A stretch of 29,697 nucleotides of DNA from an uncultured bacterium (GTDB taxonomy: Bacteria; Planctomycetota; Phycisphaerae; Phycisphaerales; UBA1924): positions 1 through 29,697 of the forward strand of contig CALKYH010000092.1 of NCBI GenBank assembly GCA_938003595.1, written 5' to 3'. The translations under genes were made by a program, and so were the position numbers. Positions 1-6,959 of this stretch are shown piece after piece. The notes beneath the pieces are model-generated. The model was not told the origin of the DNA, made no database searches, and saw only the letters and a list, made by a program, of their open reading frames with translations. Within the stretch, counting starts at the first letter, position 1, and every line of letters begins with the position of its first letter.

Positions 1-358
1 TATCGGGACTTCGCCGACGACCGACGCCGGCCTGCGATGCAGAAGGGGGACTCTGACTCGGCCCTTCGAACCGGTCACACGACCGGGGGAGGGGCCCATG
101 GTAGCAAGGTAAAGCGAGCCTCCGCTAACCGGGGCTTCGATGGACTATCGGAGCAGAAGTGGACTGTCTGTTCAAAAACCGACCAATACGGGGTGACTTC
201 CAAATCGGGCTCCCGGATGAGAGAGGCCCGCGCGGCGCCATGCCGCAACGATCAACCTTGCCCGGAACGGGACCTGCAACACATCGCCCCGTCAACTCGA
301 CCGAACTCCGCAAGTGCCTGCAAACTTCGCCCATTGTGGCGTACCTACAGCGGTGTGC

Positions 359-380
359 ATCATCGGAATCGATGATTTTC
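359..380 (+). terminator. Stem-loop followed by T run
   Basis: Perfect 7-bp inverted repeat ATCATCG (359-365) and CGATGAT (370-376) with loop GAAT, followed by TTTC at 377-380. The stop codon of the open frame entering from the left edge (373-375) lies inside the right arm. The stem is AT-rich for this genome, so stability is modest. It could be a weak intrinsic terminator for a plus-strand transcript. Confidence 0.35.
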
Positions 381-400
381 TCGGACCTCACCCGTCGTAG

Positions 401-423
401 ACGGGACCTGGGCAGTGTCCCGT
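401..423 (-). terminator. Inverted repeat downstream of the LuxR-type gene
   Basis: Perfect 7-bp inverted repeat ACGGGAC (401-407) and GTCCCGT (417-423) with a 9-nt loop, starting 22 bp past the stop of the minus-strand LuxR-type gene. There is no U tract, so it is either a non-canonical 3' end or an RNA-stabilising hairpin. Confidence 0.3.
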
Positions 424-445
424 GCCGACGCGATCCGTCAGGATG

Positions 446-1015
446 TCAAGTTGCCCCGGACCCCGAACCCCCGGAACCCAAACCCCCGGAACCCCCGGAC
501 GCCCCCGCCCCTCCGCCGACGCCGGTCGTCGGAGAGCTGTTCGTCGTCGGGCGCGTCTTGATCTCGATCTCGCCGCCCTTGGTCGTGTCGTTCGCCGCGG
601 CGTCGGCCTTGGTGGGGAGCGCGCCGTTCTGGCGATATCCCTCGAGAAGCCGGCCCACCACGAAGCGGACGACATCCGCCTTGCTGCGCGTGCCGAGCTT
701 CTGGTTCACGCGCATCAGGTGCGTTCGAAGGGTCGGCAGCGCGATGAAGAGGCGCTCGGCGACGGCCTCGTTGGGGCCGCCGCTGCAGATCGCGAAGACC
801 ACCTCCCGCTCCCGATCGGTCAGGGCGACCAGGTCGGAGGTCAGGTGGCGACGCTCGGCCTCGCTCAGCTTCAGCGACCAGGGTTCTTCCCGATCCCGGG
901 CCCCGGTGCGAACGACCGGCTGTCGGCGACGAGCGCCTTCTGTGGAAGGATCTTTGGTCATGGTGAGCGGGCGAACTGCCACCGCGGCGGCGATGTTGCT
1001 CGTTGATTGGCCCAT
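446..1015 (-). CDS. Orphan LuxR-type HTH transcriptional regulator
   Basis: DNA-binding protein of 189 aa. Residues about 65-120 form a LuxR/GerE C-terminal HTH: it opens with LTDREREV, continues through an A-V-A-x-R-L scaffold helix and a T-L-R-T-H-L recognition helix, and ends in K-L-G-T-R-S-K-A-D-V-V, all hallmarks of the family. No receiver or autoinducer domain precedes it; residues 1-60 look disordered. The tail (about 165-189) is almost all Gly and Ser, encoded by short tandem DNA repeats. I chose the ATG at 1015 because GGGGAG lies 10 nt upstream and because the predicted promoter at 1072-1100 would start transcription just downstream of the longer GTG start at 1069. The target genes are unknown. 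The neighbour upstream is gnd, but the separate promoter argues against a shared operon. Confidence 0.8.
   Translation of the reverse strand: MGQSTSNIAAAVAVRPLTMTKDPSTEGARRRQPVVRTGARDREEPWSLKLSEAERRHLTSDLVALTDREREVVFAICSGGPNEAVAERLFIALPTLRTHLMRVNQKLGTRSKADVVRFVVGRLLEGYRQNGALPTKADAAANDTTKGGEIEIKTRPTTNSSPTTGVGGGAGASGGSGGLGSGGSGSGAT
466..498. repeat. Short direct repeats encoding the Gly-rich tail
   Basis: The nonamer AACCCCCGG occurs three times, at 466-474, 481-489 and 490-498, the last two in tandem. On the minus strand these encode the glycine/serine-rich C-terminus of the LuxR-type regulator. Such repeats can change copy number by slippage. Confidence 0.6.
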
Positions 1016-1071
1016 TGGGACGGAACTCTCCCCTGCGCTGGCGGCTCTCTCCTCGATGACCACCCGCACGC

Positions 1072-1100
1072 ATTATGAAGGACGATCGCAAGCCCGGCAA
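1072..1100 (-). promoter_or_regulatory. Sigma-70-like promoter of the LuxR-type gene
   Basis: On the minus strand, TTGCCG (plus coordinates 1095-1100) is followed after 17 bp by CATAAT (1072-1077), five of six matches to the -10 consensus. Transcription would start near 1065, about 50 nt before the ATG at 1015. This supports the shorter start of the regulator. It is the best-matching promoter seen in the window, but is predicted from sequence alone. Confidence 0.5.
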
Positions 1101-1281
1101 GGAATGCGCCCGTAAAAAGGGGGCTCCAGAGGCGAAAGAAGCCGTTTCCGCAGAGTGAGGCGGGGCGCAACGACGAGAACCATCGTTGGCGATGACCCCG
1201 CAAAGGGCAAGCGCAATCGCGCAGGTGATTACGATTTCATCCCTCGATGGGACGCGTGGGACAGGGGTCGATTGAGGCCCG

Positions 1282-1307
1282 CCGGACCGCCTCTGAGCGG
1301 CGTCCGG
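1282..1307 (-). terminator. Bulged stem-loop past the gnd stop codon
   Basis: CCGGAC (1282-1287) pairs with GTCCGG (1302-1307), and GCC with GGC after a one-base bulge, about 17 bp past the stop of minus-strand gnd. No U run follows on the minus strand. It is a plausible 3' end for the gnd mRNA but not a canonical intrinsic terminator. Confidence 0.3.
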
Positions 1308-1323
1308 ACCTCACAAAGACCGG

Positions 1324-2847
1324 TCAAACGGCGTGCTGGACCCGAGGCGTCGCCGGCCAGTCGAGGTGGAAGAACTGGCCCCGCGGCTTGTCCACGCGCT
1401 CGTAGGTGTGGGCGCCGAAGTAGTCCCGCTGGGCCTGGAGCAGGTTGGCCGGGAGCGACGCCGAGCGGCAGGAGTCGTAGTAGGCCAGGGCGCTGGAGAA
1501 CGACGGCGCGGGGACGCCGAGCGTCGCGGCGGTGGCGACGACCTTGCGCCACTGCGGCTGCGCGGCGGCGATGGTGTCGGCAAAGAACGAATCCAGCAGG
1601 AGGTTGGGCAGATCGGGGCGGCGGTGATAGGCCTCGGCGATGCGCTGGAGGAAGCGGGCGCGGATGATGCACCCGCCGCGCCAGATGCGCGCGATGGAGC
1701 CGAAGTCCGGCGTCCAGTCGTGCTCCTGTCCCCAGGCGGTCATGAGCGCGAAGCCCTGCGCGTAGGAGCAGATCTTGGAGCAGAGCAGCGCGCTGCGGAC
1801 GGCGTCGATGAACTGGCTGGGATCGCCGCTGTAGTGCGCGCTCTGCTCGGGGCCCTTCAGCGTGCGCGCGGCCTCGACGCGGAGGCTCTTCTCGGCGCTC
1901 ATGCAGCGCGCGAAGACGGCCTCGGCGATGGTCGCGGCGGGGACGCCCAGGTCGAGCGCGGAGACGCTGGTCCACTTGCCGGTGCCCTTCTGCCCCGCGG
2001 TGTCCAGCACGATGTCCACGAACGGCTTGCCGGTCTCGGGGTCGTTCTGCGCGAGGATGTCGGCGGTGATCTCGACGAGGAAGGAATCCAGATCGCCCTT
2101 GTTCCACTCGGCGAAAACAGTCGCGATGTCCTTCGGCGACATCTGCAGGCCGCGGCGCAGCAGGTCGTAGGCCTCGCAGATCATCTGCATGTCGCCGTAC
2201 TCGATGCCGTTGTGGACCATCTTGACATAGTGGCCCGCGGCGCCGGGTCCGACATGCGCGGCGCAGGAGTCGGCGTTGGGCGCGACGACGGGCTTGCCGG
2301 GCGACGCGCCCTCGAGCGGCTTGCCGGTCCTGGCGTCCACCTTCGCGGCGATGGCGGTCCAGATGGGTTCAAGGAGTTTCCAGGCCTCCGCGTCGCCGCC
2401 GGCCATCAGCGAGGGGCCGAAGCGCGCGCCGAGCTCGCCGCCGGAGACGCCCGAGCCGGTGAAGAGGATGCCCTTGGCCTTGAGCGCGGCGCCGCGGCGG
2501 AGCGTGTCCTCCCAGTAGGCGTTGCCGCCGTCCACCACGAGGTCGCCGGGTTCGAGACAGGGGACGAGTGAATCGATGACGGCGTCGGTGGCGGGGCCGG
2601 CCTTGATGAGCAGCACGATGCGCCGCGGTCGCTTGATGGACTTGACGAAGGACTCCACGGTGGGCGCGCCGACGAGGCCGCCGGGGGTCGAGGGGTGCTC
2701 GGCGAGCATCTGCTCGGTGTGGGAGGTGGTGCGGTTGTAGACGGCGGTCTTGAAGCCGTGGTCGGCCATGTTGAGGGCCAGGTTCTGGCCCATGACGGCG
2801 AGGCCGACGAGTCCGACATCGGCGACAGCGGGGGGAGGCGGCTGCAT
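1324..2847 (-). CDS. gnd: 6-phosphogluconate dehydrogenase, decarboxylating
   Basis: Cytosolic enzyme of the oxidative pentose phosphate pathway; it oxidises and decarboxylates 6-phosphogluconate to ribulose 5-phosphate, making NADPH. The 507-aa product is collinear with the long-chain Gnd family. The Rossmann motif GLVGLAVMGQNLALNM is at 12-27, and N38-R39-T40 fits the NADP 2'-phosphate site. The catalytic region is GHYVKMVHNGIEY at 205-217, with K209, N213 and E216 in the expected places, and the C-terminal signature RDYFGAHTYERVD is intact. The protein is longer than E. coli Gnd (468 aa), mainly through an extra segment of about 20 residues just before the catalytic Lys (about 170-197). 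AAGGA lies 8 nt before the ATG. It is transcribed alone, divergent from the PEP-CTERM gene. Confidence 0.96.
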   Translation of the reverse strand: MQPPPPAVADVGLVGLAVMGQNLALNMADHGFKTAVYNRTTSHTEQMLAEHPSTPGGLVGAPTVESFVKSIKRPRRIVLLIKAGPATDAVIDSLVPCLEPGDLVVDGGNAYWEDTLRRGAALKAKGILFTGSGVSGGELGARFGPSLMAGGDAEAWKLLEPIWTAIAAKVDARTGKPLEGASPGKPVVAPNADSCAAHVGPGAAGHYVKMVHNGIEYGDMQMICEAYDLLRRGLQMSPKDIATVFAEWNKGDLDSFLVEITADILAQNDPETGKPFVDIVLDTAGQKGTGKWTSVSALDLGVPAATIAEAVFARCMSAEKSLRVEAARTLKGPEQSAHYSGDPSQFIDAVRSALLCSKICSYAQGFALMTAWGQEHDWTPDFGSIARIWRGGCIIRARFLQRIAEAYHRRPDLPNLLLDSFFADTIAAAQPQWRKVVATAATLGVPAPSFSSALAYYDSCRSASLPANLLQAQRDYFGAHTYERVDKPRGQFFHLDWPATPRVQHAV

Positions 2848-3156
2848 CAGGGGGGTCCTTGGGATGGGGTCACGCGAACGGGGCCAACGGGCCGCGGGTC
2901 GCCCCCAGAGTACCCCTCCGGGGCTTTGGCGTGTCCGGGCTCCGTCCGGCTGGGGTGCGGATGGAGTGGAGATTGCCTATCTCCTCAATGAAGCCCGACC
3001 GCAGCGCAAATTCGGCTGAAATCAGCCCTTGTTCGGGGCATACACGGTTGTTGATTACCCACATTCGGCTACCTTCTTTAGCGTCCTCGGGCGTCGCAGT
3101 GTGTGGAACTGCGGTCGTGTTTGTGGGGCGGTCGGTCCAACTCGGAGAAGTTCGAT
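2848..3156. other. Divergent intergenic region between gnd and a PEP-CTERM gene
   Basis: About 309 bp separating two divergent starts, so it should hold both promoters. I see no strong -10/-35 pair. The clearest structure is a 14-bp palindrome at 3014-3027. A GTG at 3103 is in frame with the PEP-CTERM gene but has no ribosome binding site, and using it would put 18 non-signal residues before the signal peptide. Confidence 0.5.
3014..3027. promoter_or_regulatory. 14-bp palindrome, possible operator
   Basis: GGCTGA (3014-3019) and TCAGCC (3022-3027) are perfect inverted arms around AA, between divergent gnd and the PEP-CTERM gene. The size and symmetry suit a dimeric regulator. No T run follows, so it is less likely to be a terminator. 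Confidence 0.3.
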
Positions 3157-3930
3157 ATGTGCAACTGGAAACTCGTGGGCGCTGTGGCCGCGGGCGTTGT
3201 CGGCTCCTCGGCCCTGGCCGGGAATGTGTGGTCTCAGGGCTTCGAGACGGACACAAACGGCTGGTTCGGCGATGTGACGCGCGTGGCCTCGGGGACCAAC
3301 GGCGTCGCGTCGGCCGAGGGCGGCTTCCACGCGATCGCGACGGACGGCAACGGCGCGGTGTTCACGCGGTTCGACGGCTACCGCAGCGCCTGGCCCGGCA
3401 GCTTCACGGCGTCGATCGATGTGTACCTGGACCTGGCGATGGCGGTCGGCGAGGGGTTTGATTACTCCGTCGCCGCGACCGGGACCGACGGGAACCACCA
3501 GCGCGACTTCATCCTGCACGCCACGCGGAGCGCGGGCGGGATCCAGATCGGCGCGAGCAACAACACGAACTTCGCGCCGCGGCTGGACCTGGGCAGCCTC
3601 GCGAACAACTACCTCGTGACGGCCAGCGACTGGTACACGATCGAGCAGGTCTTCCGCGACGCCGGCGACGGCACGCTCGCGGTCGATGTGCGTCTGCTCG
3701 ATTCGCTCGGCAGCGTGCTGTTCTCCGAGACCCGCAACAACCTGTCGGATGTCATCGGGACCGAGGTCGGCGGCAACCGCTACGGCTGGTTCACCTTCAT
3801 CGATGTCGAGGGCGGCATCGCCATCGACGGGAACACGCTGGACATCGCGGCGGTTCCCCTGCCCACCGGCGCCGGCCTGGCGTTCGCGGGCGTCCTGGCG
3901 GTCGGCGTGCTTCGTCGGCGCGCTCTCTGA
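3157..3930 (+). CDS. Secreted PEP-CTERM-like sorting-domain protein
   Basis: Predicted exported protein of 257 aa. Residues 1-22 are a signal peptide (K5, a hydrophobic core, ALAG cleavage region). The body is a beta-rich, Asn/Asp/Gly-rich domain with one W-rich N-terminal segment, resembling a lectin-like beta-sandwich, but I cannot name the family. The last 25 residues form a sorting signal: VPLPTG, a hydrophobic stretch, then RRR, a planctomycete-style variant of PEP-CTERM. In that system an exosortase cleaves at the PEP-like motif during surface export; no exosortase gene is in the window. The ATG at 3157 has GGAG 9 nt upstream and directly precedes the signal peptide. The gene stands alone and is followed by a strong terminator. 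Confidence 0.85.
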   Translation: MCNWKLVGAVAAGVVGSSALAGNVWSQGFETDTNGWFGDVTRVASGTNGVASAEGGFHAIATDGNGAVFTRFDGYRSAWPGSFTASIDVYLDLAMAVGEGFDYSVAATGTDGNHQRDFILHATRSAGGIQIGASNNTNFAPRLDLGSLANNYLVTASDWYTIEQVFRDAGDGTLAVDVRLLDSLGSVLFSETRNNLSDVIGTEVGGNRYGWFTFIDVEGGIAIDGNTLDIAAVPLPTGAGLAFAGVLAVGVLRRRAL

Positions 3931-3960
3931 GCCGGACCGAAACCTGGATCAATCCCTCAG

Positions 3961-3990
3961 GGGCCGGAGCCGTGCGCTCCGGCCCTTTCT
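3961..3990 (+). terminator. Intrinsic terminator of the PEP-CTERM gene
   Basis: Perfect 9-bp GC-rich stem GGGCCGGAG (3961-3969) and CTCCGGCCC (3977-3985) with a 7-nt loop, followed by TTTCT. It lies 30 bp past the stop codon and separates this gene from the tRNA. Confidence 0.88.
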
Positions 3991-4059
3991 CGTTGGCGCA
4001 GGCACGCGGCGCGGCCCTGCGGCGGCGTGGGCAGGTTGGCCCTACGATGCCCGTCGCGA

Positions 4060-4132
4060 GGGGCGGTAGCTCAATTGGGAGAGCACTAGCTTTGCAAGCT
4101 AGGGGTTGCCGGTTCGATCCCGGTCCGCTCCA
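4060..4132 (+). tRNA. tRNA-Ala (anticodon UGC)
   Basis: A 73-nt cloverleaf. Acceptor arms GGGGCGG (4060-4066) and CCGCTCC (4125-4131) pair fully, with a G3.U70 wobble (4062 with 4129), the classic alanine identity element. The D stem is GCTC/GAGC (4069-4072, 4081-4084). The anticodon stem is CTAGC/GCTAG with loop TTTGCAA, placing TGC at 4093-4095. The T stem GCCGG/CCGGT encloses TTCGATC. The discriminator is A4132. The 3' CCA is not encoded, so it must be added by tRNA nucleotidyltransferase. The gene lies between a terminator and the alpha/beta hydrolase gene, whose start is 72 nt further on. Confidence 0.97.
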
Positions 4133-4203
4133 TTCCGAGGCGTCGAGGGTCGGATCGTGGCGCCGCGGCGCCGGGGCGGGTTGATCTCCAAGGAGCGCAG
4201 GCA

Positions 4204-5727
4204 ATGTCGAGCGGTCAGGTTTCGGAGCGGCGTCGGCGGTCGAGGCTGCGGCGGCTGGCGGTCTTCCTGCTCATCAACTCCGTGTTCACCGCCGTGCTGG
4301 TCGTGATCGCGCTGTTCTACGGCTGGACGAGCGTGGCGCGCGGCCTTCCGGAGCTGCAGGGTTGGCACCTGGACTGGCCGCCGTCCGACTTCCGCGAGGA
4401 GGACCTGACGCCGGGATACAGCTTCGACGACTACCTGGCGCAGGAGGATCAGGCCTTCGCCGAGCTGGCGGCGCTGGTGCAGGGGCCGTGGGCGGGCGAA
4501 GCGCCGGAGCGGCTCTCGCGGTTCCGGGCGGGCTCCAGGAGCGACCCGGCGTCGCTGCTGGATCGGAACTGGAATCGTTCGTTCGTGCTGGAAGCGGAGC
4601 GCCCGGTCGGCGGCGCGCTGCTGCTGCACGGGCTGAGCGATGCGCCGTACTCGCTGCGGGCGATCGGGCATCGGCTGCACGATGAGGGCTACACGGTGAT
4701 CTGGATGCGCGTGCCGGGGCACGGGCTGAGCCCGGCGGCGCTGACGGAGATCGAGTGGGAGGACTGGGCCGCGGCGGTGCGCGTGGCGATGGTGGGCCTG
4801 CTGGCGAAGGTCCCCGCGCCGGCGCCGCTGGTGATGGTGGGCTACTCCAACGGCGGCGCGCTGAGCGTGGACTACACGATCGCATCGCTGCGGGACGCGT
4901 CGATGCCCCGGCCCGCGGCGCTGGCGCTGTTCTCGCCGATGATCGGCGTGAACCCGATGGCGAAGATGACGACGCTGTACCCCTGGGTCGCGCGGATCTC
5001 GGGCCAGAAGAAGGTCGCCTGGGCGCATCTCGACGCGGAGATCGATCCGTACAAGTACTCCTCGTGGCCGATGAACGCCAGCCTGCAGGCCTGGCGCATG
5101 ACGCAGCGCGTTGAGTCCGACCTGGCCGAGCAGCAGAAGCGCGGCGGGATGGGCGAGTTCCCCCCGGTCATCACCATCCAGAGCGCGGTCGACGCGACGG
5201 TGAAGGCGCCGCTGCTCATCGAGCGGCTGTTCGATCGGCTGCCGGCCAACGGCAGCGAGCTGGTCCTCTTCGACATCAATCGCAAGGCGCTGCTGGGGGA
5301 CCTGCTGCGGCTGAAGTTCGAGGATGCGCTCCGTCAGCGCCTGGCGAGGCAGGACCCGGCGTTCTCGGTGACGCTGATCACCAACGCGAGCGAGGATACG
5401 ACCGACCTGCTGGCGAGGCGGTGGAGCGGCGGCGAGCAGTCCGAGACTCCGATCGACCTGCAGTGGCCCAAAGATGTCTATTCGCTGTCGCACCTGGCGA
5501 TGCCGATCCCGTCGGAGGACCCGGTCTACGGCACGGCGGAAGCGACCGAGGGCACGGGCCTTCCGCTGGGTTCGCTGAGCCTGCGGGGCGAGAGCGGCGT
5601 GCTGGCGATCTCCGATGGCTCGCTGTTGCGGCAGCGATACAACCCGTTCTACAAGCACACGGAAAACCTCATCATCGACTGGCTGTCGCGCACGATCGGC
5701 GCGCCGGCGCCAGACGCCGCGGAGTGA
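4204..5727 (+). CDS. Membrane-anchored alpha/beta hydrolase
   Basis: Predicted serine hydrolase of 507 aa held in the inner membrane by one N-terminal helix (about 17-40) after a basic cytoplasmic stretch (RRRRSRLRR), so the catalytic domain should be periplasmic. Fold landmarks: LLLHGLSD (139-146), supplying the oxyanion region, and nucleophile elbow GYSNGG (213-218) with S215. D330 (SAVD) and H430 (SLSH) are the likely remaining triad residues. A substrate of ester or lipid type is plausible, but the sequence does not identify it. AAGGAG lies 8 nt before the ATG. It converges tail to tail with the saccharopine-dehydrogenase-like gene, the two stop codons being one base apart, with no terminator between them. 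Confidence 0.85.
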   Translation: MSSGQVSERRRRSRLRRLAVFLLINSVFTAVLVVIALFYGWTSVARGLPELQGWHLDWPPSDFREEDLTPGYSFDDYLAQEDQAFAELAALVQGPWAGEAPERLSRFRAGSRSDPASLLDRNWNRSFVLEAERPVGGALLLHGLSDAPYSLRAIGHRLHDEGYTVIWMRVPGHGLSPAALTEIEWEDWAAAVRVAMVGLLAKVPAPAPLVMVGYSNGGALSVDYTIASLRDASMPRPAALALFSPMIGVNPMAKMTTLYPWVARISGQKKVAWAHLDAEIDPYKYSSWPMNASLQAWRMTQRVESDLAEQQKRGGMGEFPPVITIQSAVDATVKAPLLIERLFDRLPANGSELVLFDINRKALLGDLLRLKFEDALRQRLARQDPAFSVTLITNASEDTTDLLARRWSGGEQSETPIDLQWPKDVYSLSHLAMPIPSEDPVYGTAEATEGTGLPLGSLSLRGESGVLAISDGSLLRQRYNPFYKHTENLIIDWLSRTIGAPAPDAAE

Positions 5728-5728
5728 G

Positions 5729-6922
5729 TCAGCGCTTCGCGATCGCGGCGGCCTCGAGGCGCGCGGGATCCTCGTAGGCGAGGCCGAACACGGTGTCGTT
5801 GAACTGCTCCAGCGAGCAGTCCTCCTGGCGGACGAGCCCGGCCGCGGGGAGCTTGCCGAGGCGGTGCAGGTCCACCATGGCGCAGACGCCGGCGGCGGTG
5901 GTGAGCTCGATCGCGGGCCAGACGCGTCCGAAGAGCGTGGTGGCGGGCACGGCGCGCATGAAGTTGATCTGCTCGCGTCGGCCTTCGCGCTCGCCGACGC
6001 CGTTGATGAAGACGACGACGACATCCTGCAAGGTGCGCGGGACGGCGTGCTCCATGAGCTCGACGGCCAGGCGCCGGTTGAAACGGGCGCCGGGCTCGTC
6101 CTCGCCGAGGCGCATGTCCTGCAGGAGGAACTTCATGAGGTCGCGGTGCCCGGGGTAGCGGATGGTCTTGTAGGCGATGCGCGTGGTCGGCCCGGCCTTG
6201 CCCTCGGCGACGATGGTCTCGACGAGGCTGCCGACGCCGCCGGAGGTGTAGAACGCCTCGTACTCGACGCCGTTGAACGAGAACCGCTCCAGCCCTTCGA
6301 GCGCGGGCACGGCGACCATCTCGCCGTCGAGCATGACGCGGCAGGGCTCGCAGTACTCGTTCACCACGCCCGCGGCGGACCAGGTGATGTTGTACTTGAG
6401 GGCGTTGGTCGGGAACTGGGGCAGGGCGCCGACGCGCAGGGTGAGTTCGTGCAGGGCGTCGAACTGTCGCGCGATGTGGTGAGCCGCGATGGCGATGTAG
6501 CCGGGCGCCAGGCCGCACTGCGGGACCAGCGCCGAGCGGAGCCCAGCGCGCTGCGCGACGGCGCGGACTCCCTCGGTGGCCTTCACATCTTCGGTGACAT
6601 CGAAGTAGTGGACGCCCAGGTCGGCGGCCAGGTCGGCGACGCCGGCGACAAGGTCGAACGGGAGCATGCACACGACGGCGTTGTGGCCCTTGAGCGCGGC
6701 CCGGACGGCGCCGTGATCGGAGGCGTCGAGCGGCAGCGGCTTGAAGTCGATCGCGTGGGGCGAAAGGGCGCGGAGGCGGTCGATGTTGGCCCGGGCGAGG
6801 GCGAGGTTCGCCGGGTCGCGGTCGGCGAGCGTGACGGAATAGGCGCCGCGCCCGCAGGCCAGCAGGAGTTCGGCGACGGACTTGCCGACCTTGCCGCCGC
6901 CGAGGATGAGGACATTGTGCAT
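5729..6922 (-). CDS. Saccharopine dehydrogenase-like oxidoreductase
   Basis: NAD(P)-dependent enzyme of the saccharopine dehydrogenase/homospermidine synthase superfamily, 397 aa. A Rossmann fold opens at residue 4 with VLILGGGKVGKS; an acidic residue follows the second beta strand (TLADRD). The family motif VPQCGLAPG and the C-terminal-domain motif IRYPGHRDLM are present. The family makes or splits saccharopine in lysine metabolism; related enzymes act on lysine or carboxynorspermidine, so the exact substrate is open. I start at the ATG at 6922 because it directly precedes the first beta strand; the longer frame adds 37 low-complexity residues. It lies 37 bp downstream of the DUF900-type lipoprotein gene and is probably co-transcribed with it. 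Confidence 0.8.
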   Translation of the reverse strand: MHNVLILGGGKVGKSVAELLLACGRGAYSVTLADRDPANLALARANIDRLRALSPHAIDFKPLPLDASDHGAVRAALKGHNAVVCMLPFDLVAGVADLAADLGVHYFDVTEDVKATEGVRAVAQRAGLRSALVPQCGLAPGYIAIAAHHIARQFDALHELTLRVGALPQFPTNALKYNITWSAAGVVNEYCEPCRVMLDGEMVAVPALEGLERFSFNGVEYEAFYTSGGVGSLVETIVAEGKAGPTTRIAYKTIRYPGHRDLMKFLLQDMRLGEDEPGARFNRRLAVELMEHAVPRTLQDVVVVFINGVGEREGRREQINFMRAVPATTLFGRVWPAIELTTAAGVCAMVDLHRLGKLPAAGLVRQEDCSLEQFNDTVFGLAYEDPARLEAAAIAKR

Positions 6923-6959
6923 ATCGGGAGTTCCGGTCGTCGGCGCGCGGCCGCCGGGC

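Larger units (their letters stand above)
1..445. other. Left-edge region, no recognised gene
   Basis: Frame 1 of the plus strand is open from base 1 to a TGA at 373-375 (about 124 codons, no start needed), so it could be the C-terminus of a gene starting left of the window. The peptide is rich in Arg, Ser, Gly and Cys and matches no family I know. The sequence looks less strongly GC-biased than the rest and has few of the codon regularities of the neighbouring genes. A stem-loop at 359-376 overlaps the stop codon and is followed by a T run. I cannot decide between a real partial gene, a decayed gene and plain intergenic DNA. Confidence 0.25.
1016..1323. other. Intergenic region between gnd and the LuxR-type gene
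   Basis: About 308 bp without a convincing gene. It contains the predicted promoter of the LuxR-type gene and, at 1282-1307, a bulged stem-loop just past the stop of gnd. A 27-codon plus-strand frame at 1075-1158 overlaps the promoter and has no ribosome binding site. Confidence 0.6.

Noticed and set aside
60..85. TTCGAA near 65-70 as a tRNA T-loop
   Set aside because: Flanking bases do not pair into a T stem or acceptor stem on either strand.
1075..1158. 27-codon plus-strand frame, charged peptide
   Set aside because: It overlaps the predicted promoter of the LuxR-type gene, has no ribosome binding site and resembles nothing.
4099..6024. 641-codon minus-strand frame opposite the alpha/beta hydrolase
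   Set aside because: Arg/His/Gln-rich, low-complexity translation typical of antisense GC-rich DNA; the plus-strand gene has all hydrolase motifs.
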